A DNA stretch of 8,222 bases from an uncultured Akkermansia sp. GTDB lineage: Bacteria; Verrucomicrobiota; Verrucomicrobiia; Verrucomicrobiales; Akkermansiaceae. Position numbers and translations under genes: made by a program. The stretch is taken from assembly GCA_904501915.1 (NCBI GenBank), contig CAJGCV010000080.1:1-8222 (forward strand). Direction: 5' to 3'. Below, piece after piece: positions 5,528-8,222 of this stretch (position 1 is its first letter; each line of letters begins with the position of its first letter). The notes beneath the pieces are model-generated. The model was not told the DNA's origin, did not search any database, and saw nothing but the letters and a program-made list of their open reading frames with translations.

Positions 5528-6499
5528 ATGCAGACCATTACTTTTCTGCCCATGCTTCTGACGCTGTTTGACGGTGGCGCTGCTGCTGCCGGCGCAGGCG
5601 AAGGTGCGGGCGCACAGGGCGATACCCAGGCTGCCCCCGGTAACACCCGCCGGGGAAAATCGGGCGAAACCATTCTATACGGCAAGCAACCTTCTGTGGC
5701 CACGGAGGATGCAGCCGCCAGCGCTCCCGCCGCCGGGGAGAGTACCAAGGAGGCACAGGTGAAAACCACCTCCAACACTCTGGAAGAGCGCCGCAAGGCC
5801 TATTTCGACCTCATCAACAGCGAAGACTATAAGGACATCCACACCCAGGAGAGCCAGCGAATGATCAACCGCCGGTTTTCTGAAACCAAGAGCCTGCAAC
5901 AGCAAGTCGATGACTTCAGTCCTGTCAAGGACATTCTGATGCAGCGCTACAAGGTGGAAGACGGCGATATGGGCAAGCTGCTCAAGGCCCTGGAGAACGA
6001 TGACAAATACTGGTCTGAGGCTGCCGAGGAACAGGGTCTGACGGTCGATCAGTACAAGCGGATCCAGCAAATGGAGCGTCAGCTGAAGGAGTCCAATCTG
6101 CGTGAACAGCGGATGCTGAGTCAGCAGCGGGCCGAGCAGCAGATGCAGAAGTGGGATGCCGAGGCACAGACCCTCAAGGGCATCTATCAGAACTTCGACA
6201 TCCATACCGAGGCACAGAACCCGCAGTTCATGAGCCTGCTGCGATCCGGCGTACCCATGCAGACCGCCTATGAAGTTGTCCACATGGATGACATCAAGGC
6301 CGGTATCCAGCGCATGACCGCCAGCGCCACCGAGAAACAGGTCACCGACAACATCCGTGCCAAGGGCCAGCGCCCTGTGGAAAACGGAACCTCCTCCCAG
6401 AGTGCATTCACCGTTAAAGACGATGTGAGCAAACTGTCCAAGGCGGACAGACGCAACATCGCAATACGTTCGCGGCGAGGAGAATCCATCACTTTCTGA
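5528..6499 (+). CDS. Capsid scaffold-like protein
   Basis: This 323-residue protein lies immediately upstream of the major capsid gene, the standard position for a scaffold. AGGAGG at 5516-5521 is spaced 6 bases from the ATG. The N terminus carries a hydrophobic motif FLPMLLTLFDGG (residues 6-17) that recurs at the same positions in the capsid protein. It is followed by an Ala/Gly-rich, probably disordered stretch to about residue 60. The middle and C-terminal parts are highly charged and helical. A coiled-coil-like segment around residues 175-215 contains repeated QQ/EQ (IQQMERQLKESNLREQRM, SQQRAEQQMQ). The segment NPQFMSLLRSGVPMQTAYEV near 235-255 is typical of Firmicutes phage scaffolds. 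There is no protease domain, so cleavage would need the Prp-like enzyme upstream. It might instead be an internal core protein. Confidence 0.8.
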   Translation: MQTITFLPMLLTLFDGGAAAAGAGEGAGAQGDTQAAPGNTRRGKSGETILYGKQPSVATEDAAASAPAAGESTKEAQVKTTSNTLEERRKAYFDLINSEDYKDIHTQESQRMINRRFSETKSLQQQVDDFSPVKDILMQRYKVEDGDMGKLLKALENDDKYWSEAAEEQGLTVDQYKRIQQMERQLKESNLREQRMLSQQRAEQQMQKWDAEAQTLKGIYQNFDIHTEAQNPQFMSLLRSGVPMQTAYEVVHMDDIKAGIQRMTASATEKQVTDNIRAKGQRPVENGTSSQSAFTVKDDVSKLSKADRRNIAIRSRRGESITF

Positions 6500-6509
6500 T
6501 TCTCCGCCG
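6473..6509 (+). other. Intergenic hairpin spanning the scaffold stop codon
   Basis: ggagaatc (6479-6486) pairs perfectly with gattctcc (6498-6505). The stem continues with cggc 6473-6476/gccg 6506-6509 after a 2-base bulge; the loop is 11 bases. The scaffold stop (6497-6499) is inside the structure, and the capsid ribosome binding site (about 6519-6525) lies just beyond it. No T tract follows, so it is unlikely to be a terminator. An mRNA processing or stability element that raises capsid over scaffold expression is plausible. Confidence 0.55.
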
Positions 6510-6533
6510 CATTATGCGAAAGGAGAAAGCACA

Positions 6534-7538
6534 ATGTTTGAAAAGATTTATCTGCCCATGGTTCTGACCATGTTCGCCGGCAGCACCAACGTTACCACCC
6601 AGACCGGTGAGGGACAGGATCTGTCCCCCGAAATGAAGACCTACTACTCTGACTATCTGATCGATATGGCAGAGCCTGAGCTGGTCCACCAGCAGTTTGG
6701 CCAGAAGCATCCCATCCCCAAGAACGGCGGCAAGACCATCGAGTTCCGCAAGTACAGCCCCCTGCCCAAGGCTACCACTCCTCTGACTGAGGGTGTCACT
6801 CCCGATGGCCAGAAGCTGCACGTTTCCACCATCACCGGCACCGTCCACCAGTACGGCGGCTATGTGGAACTGTCCGATATGCTGCTGATGACCGCCATCG
6901 ACAACAACCTGGTGCAGGCTACCGAGCTGCTGGGTTCCCAGGCCGGCCGCACTCTGGACACCATTGTCCGTGACATCATCACCGCAGGCCACAATGTGCA
7001 GTACGCCGAGGGCCAGGTCGATTCCCGTGCCGAGCTGGTCGGTGGCGCTGCCGATGGCAACCACTATCTGACCGTGGACGCTGTCCGCCGTGCCGTGCGT
7101 TATCTGAAGAAGATGAACGCCCCCAAGATCAACGGTTACTATGTGGGCATTATTCACCCCGATGTTTCCTACGATCTGATGTCTGATCCCAAGTGGGTCA
7201 ACGTCAAGACCTACTCTGATCCCGATGGCATCTATGAGGGCGAGATCGGTAAGATCGAGGGTGTCCGCTTTGTGGAAACCACCGAGGGCAAGGTCTTCGA
7301 GGGCAAGGGCGCTAACGGCTGCGATGTCTATGCCACCATGATCCTGGGCGCTAACGCTTACGGCGTTACCGAGATCTCCGGCGGCGGTCTGGAAATGATC
7401 GTCAAGCAGCTGGGCGCCGGCCAGGATCCTCTGAACCAGCGTGCCACCGCCGGTTGGAAGGCTACTCTGACTGCCGAGCGTCTGGTGGAAGAGTACATGA
7501 TGCGTGTCGAAACCGCCTCTACCTTCAGCAAAGGCTAA
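6534..7538 (+). CDS. Major capsid protein, N4-gp56 family
   Basis: This 334-residue protein is the expected main shell subunit, with an HK97-type fold. AAAGGAG at about 6519-6525 precedes the ATG by 8 bases. After the N-terminal motif (YLPMVLTMFAGS, residues 6-17) come features typical of the N4-gp56 capsid family in Firmicutes phages. These are LSPEMKTYYSDYLIDMAEP (about 30-48), PKNGGKTIEFRKYSPLPKAT (about 62-81), a HQYGGYVELSDML segment near 105-117, and the C-terminal DPLNQRATAGWKA motif near 300. Codons are strongly biased to C-ending forms with few rare triplets, as expected for the most abundant virion protein. No internal delta-domain comparable to that of HK97 is seen, in keeping with a separate scaffold. 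If the N-terminal motif is a Prp site, the mature protein would begin near residue 16; that is inference. Confidence 0.93.
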   Translation: MFEKIYLPMVLTMFAGSTNVTTQTGEGQDLSPEMKTYYSDYLIDMAEPELVHQQFGQKHPIPKNGGKTIEFRKYSPLPKATTPLTEGVTPDGQKLHVSTITGTVHQYGGYVELSDMLLMTAIDNNLVQATELLGSQAGRTLDTIVRDIITAGHNVQYAEGQVDSRAELVGGAADGNHYLTVDAVRRAVRYLKKMNAPKINGYYVGIIHPDVSYDLMSDPKWVNVKTYSDPDGIYEGEIGKIEGVRFVETTEGKVFEGKGANGCDVYATMILGANAYGVTEISGGGLEMIVKQLGAGQDPLNQRATAGWKATLTAERLVEEYMMRVETASTFSKG

Positions 7539-7565
7539 TGATTTAATCAAGGGAGGAACTGATTT

Positions 7566-7814
7566 ATGGCTGAAAAGAAACGTACTGAAGAACTGGTGAC
7601 CGTGCATCTGTTCAAGGATGCCAACAAGTACAAGGACGATGTCACCGTCCATGTGAACGGCAGACGCTGGACGATCCAGCGCGGCAAAACCGTACAGGTT
7701 CCCAAGGCGGTTGCCGAAGTGCTGGAACACAGCATGAGCCAGGATGCTGAAACCGCCGAGCTGATCGCCCGCAAGAGCGAGGAGTTCCGCGGCGAGTCCA
7801 AGAACTTCATGTAA
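7566..7814 (+). CDS. Small head-region protein of unknown function (82 aa)
   Basis: GGGAGG at 7551-7556 lies 9 bases before the ATG. The protein starts with a charged segment, then a strand-rich centre (VTVHVNGRRWTIQRGKTVQV, residues 26-45) and a helix (PKAVAEVLEHSMSQDAET). The pattern VNGxxxxIQRGxxVxVPxxVAEVLExS occurs in many small proteins encoded right after capsid genes in Firmicutes and related phages. I know of no proven function. Head decoration or neck assembly are guesses from position. It shares the capsid operon and is followed within 12 bases by a strong terminator. Confidence 0.8.
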   Translation: MAEKKRTEELVTVHLFKDANKYKDDVTVHVNGRRWTIQRGKTVQVPKAVAEVLEHSMSQDAETAELIARKSEEFRGESKNFM

Positions 7815-7825
7815 CAACAAGGCCA

Positions 7826-7867
7826 ACGGCGCAGCGAGGACAAGTGCATCCTTGCTGCGCCGTTTTT
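7826..7867 (+). terminator. Strong intrinsic terminator after the capsid gene group
   Basis: A 15-bp stem (7826-7840 with 7849-7863, one G-T wobble) closes an 8-base loop (caagtgca), and five T residues at 7863-7867 follow directly. It separates the scaffold-capsid-small-protein transcription unit from the next gene, whose ribosome binding site begins only 4 bases downstream. Some read-through, or antitermination, is needed for downstream expression unless a promoter is hidden in the stem region. Confidence 0.92.
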
Positions 7868-7884
7868 CGTAAAGGGGTGATTTT

Positions 7885-8214
7885 ATGATCATTAAACAGG
7901 GTGATGCTTACGGCCTGCCCATCCATGTGGCGGTCAATGAGCGGGATATCACCGAAGAAACCCTGTACCTGGTAGATACTGTGGAAGTCTATCTGGAGAA
8001 TGGGTTCAAGGAATACAAGAAAGACGGCAGCGGTGAGATTTCCTTTGCCGATGGTGCGTTCTGGTATCCTCTGGCACAGGAAGAGAGCATGAAACTCACC
8101 GAAGGCCCCGGAACCATTGATGTTCGGGTCAAGGATATCAGCGGCGAGGTACACGGCCTGCCCCACCCGCTGCGTGTGACCATTGCCGATGCCAGATCGA
8201 GGAGGGTTCTGTAA
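7885..8214 (+). CDS. Phage structural-region protein of unknown function (109 aa)
   Basis: AAAGGGGTG at 7871-7879 precedes the ATG. The protein opens with MIIKQGDAYGLPIHVAVN and shows alternating beta-strand pattern throughout. It has a WYPLAQEESMKL segment near 72-83 and a VRVKDISGEVHGLPHPLRVTI segment near 91-103. This layout (QGDxYxxPI..., PLTQEExxxL, VRVKxxxGxV) is common in short proteins of the head-tail region of clostridial phages and suggests a single beta-sandwich domain. I cannot assign a role; a virion-surface or baseplate-type domain is possible. The stop TAA at 8212 abuts the next start (TAAATG), and the RBS of the next gene lies inside the last codons. Confidence 0.8.
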   Translation: MIIKQGDAYGLPIHVAVNERDITEETLYLVDTVEVYLENGFKEYKKDGSGEISFADGAFWYPLAQEESMKLTEGPGTIDVRVKDISGEVHGLPHPLRVTIADARSRRVL

Positions 8215-8222
8215 ATGCTGAA
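8215..8222 (+). CDS. Start of next phage gene, 3'-partial
   Basis: An ATG directly follows the TAA of the upstream gene (taaatg), with GGAGGG at 8201-8206 spaced 8 bases before it. Only M-L and part of a third codon are visible, so the product cannot be named. From its position it is probably another head-tail connector or structural gene. Confidence 0.7.

Noticed and set aside
5370..5561. 63-codon + strand ORF in the gap between prp and scaffold
   Set aside because: It has no ribosome binding site, contains the hairpin-forming sequence, overlaps the scaffold start and has an implausible composition; the gap is better explained as structured non-coding sequence.
6489..7892. 467-codon open frame on the minus strand opposite the capsid gene
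   Set aside because: Same antisense shadow effect; it would run through the terminator and the capsid coding sequence, and the product has no recognisable family.
1..8222. CRISPR array, insertion sequence, toxin-antitoxin or defence genes
   Set aside because: No regularly spaced repeats, transposase motifs or inverted terminal repeats were seen; all recognised genes fit ordinary phage nucleotide metabolism, packaging and head assembly.

Overview
The window is a run of late (virion assembly) genes from a tailed double-stranded DNA bacteriophage or prophage. Every supported gene lies on the + strand, genes are tightly packed, and strong AGGAGG-type ribosome binding sites precede most of them. 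Such Shine-Dalgarno sites, a GC-rich composition, a Prp-type cysteine protease and a MazG-like gene of the clostridial phage type all point to a Firmicutes host, most likely a gut Clostridia (Oscillospiraceae-like) bacterium. The host call is an inference. Neither integrase nor attachment site is present, so prophage and free virus cannot be told apart.

Layout. Positions 1-800 hold the end of the early/replication side: a MazG-like nucleotide pyrophosphohydrolase cut by the left edge, an unknown 71-residue protein, and a small helical protein resembling proteins labelled Spo0A C-terminal-like in clostridial phages. An intrinsic terminator closes this block at about 808-840. Positions 841-1161 contain no protein gene. 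They hold a conserved motif (copy A), several small hairpins, a complete tRNA-Gln(UUG) with encoded CCA, and two further hairpins. The packaging and head module follows: terminase small subunit, terminase large subunit and portal protein (joined by 4-bp or near-4-bp overlaps), then a Prp-like protease. Positions 5358-5527 are another gene-free, highly structured gap that carries the second copy of the motif (copy B). It leads into the scaffold-like protein, the N4-gp56-family major capsid protein and a small head-region protein. A strong terminator at 7826-7867 ends this group. A 109-residue phage structural-region protein follows, and then the first codons of another gene at the right edge.

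How the genes work together. The terminase subunits cut DNA and pump it through the portal into a prohead built from the capsid protein on the scaffold. The scaffold and capsid proteins share an N-terminal motif at identical residue positions (L7-P8-M9-x-L11-T12-x-F14-x-G16), and a Prp-family protease is encoded directly upstream. Firmicutes Prp is known to remove N-terminal extensions from ribosomal protein L27 and from staphylococcal phage scaffold and capsid proteins at an LNLQFFA-type site. The shared motif here is therefore best read as a diverged Prp processing site. The second notable signal is the duplicated 21-base element (19/21 identical, 15 consecutive identical bases). It sits in the two largest gene-free gaps, each followed by predicted hairpins, and it flanks the terminase-portal-prp block. 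It may be a late regulatory or structured-leader element.
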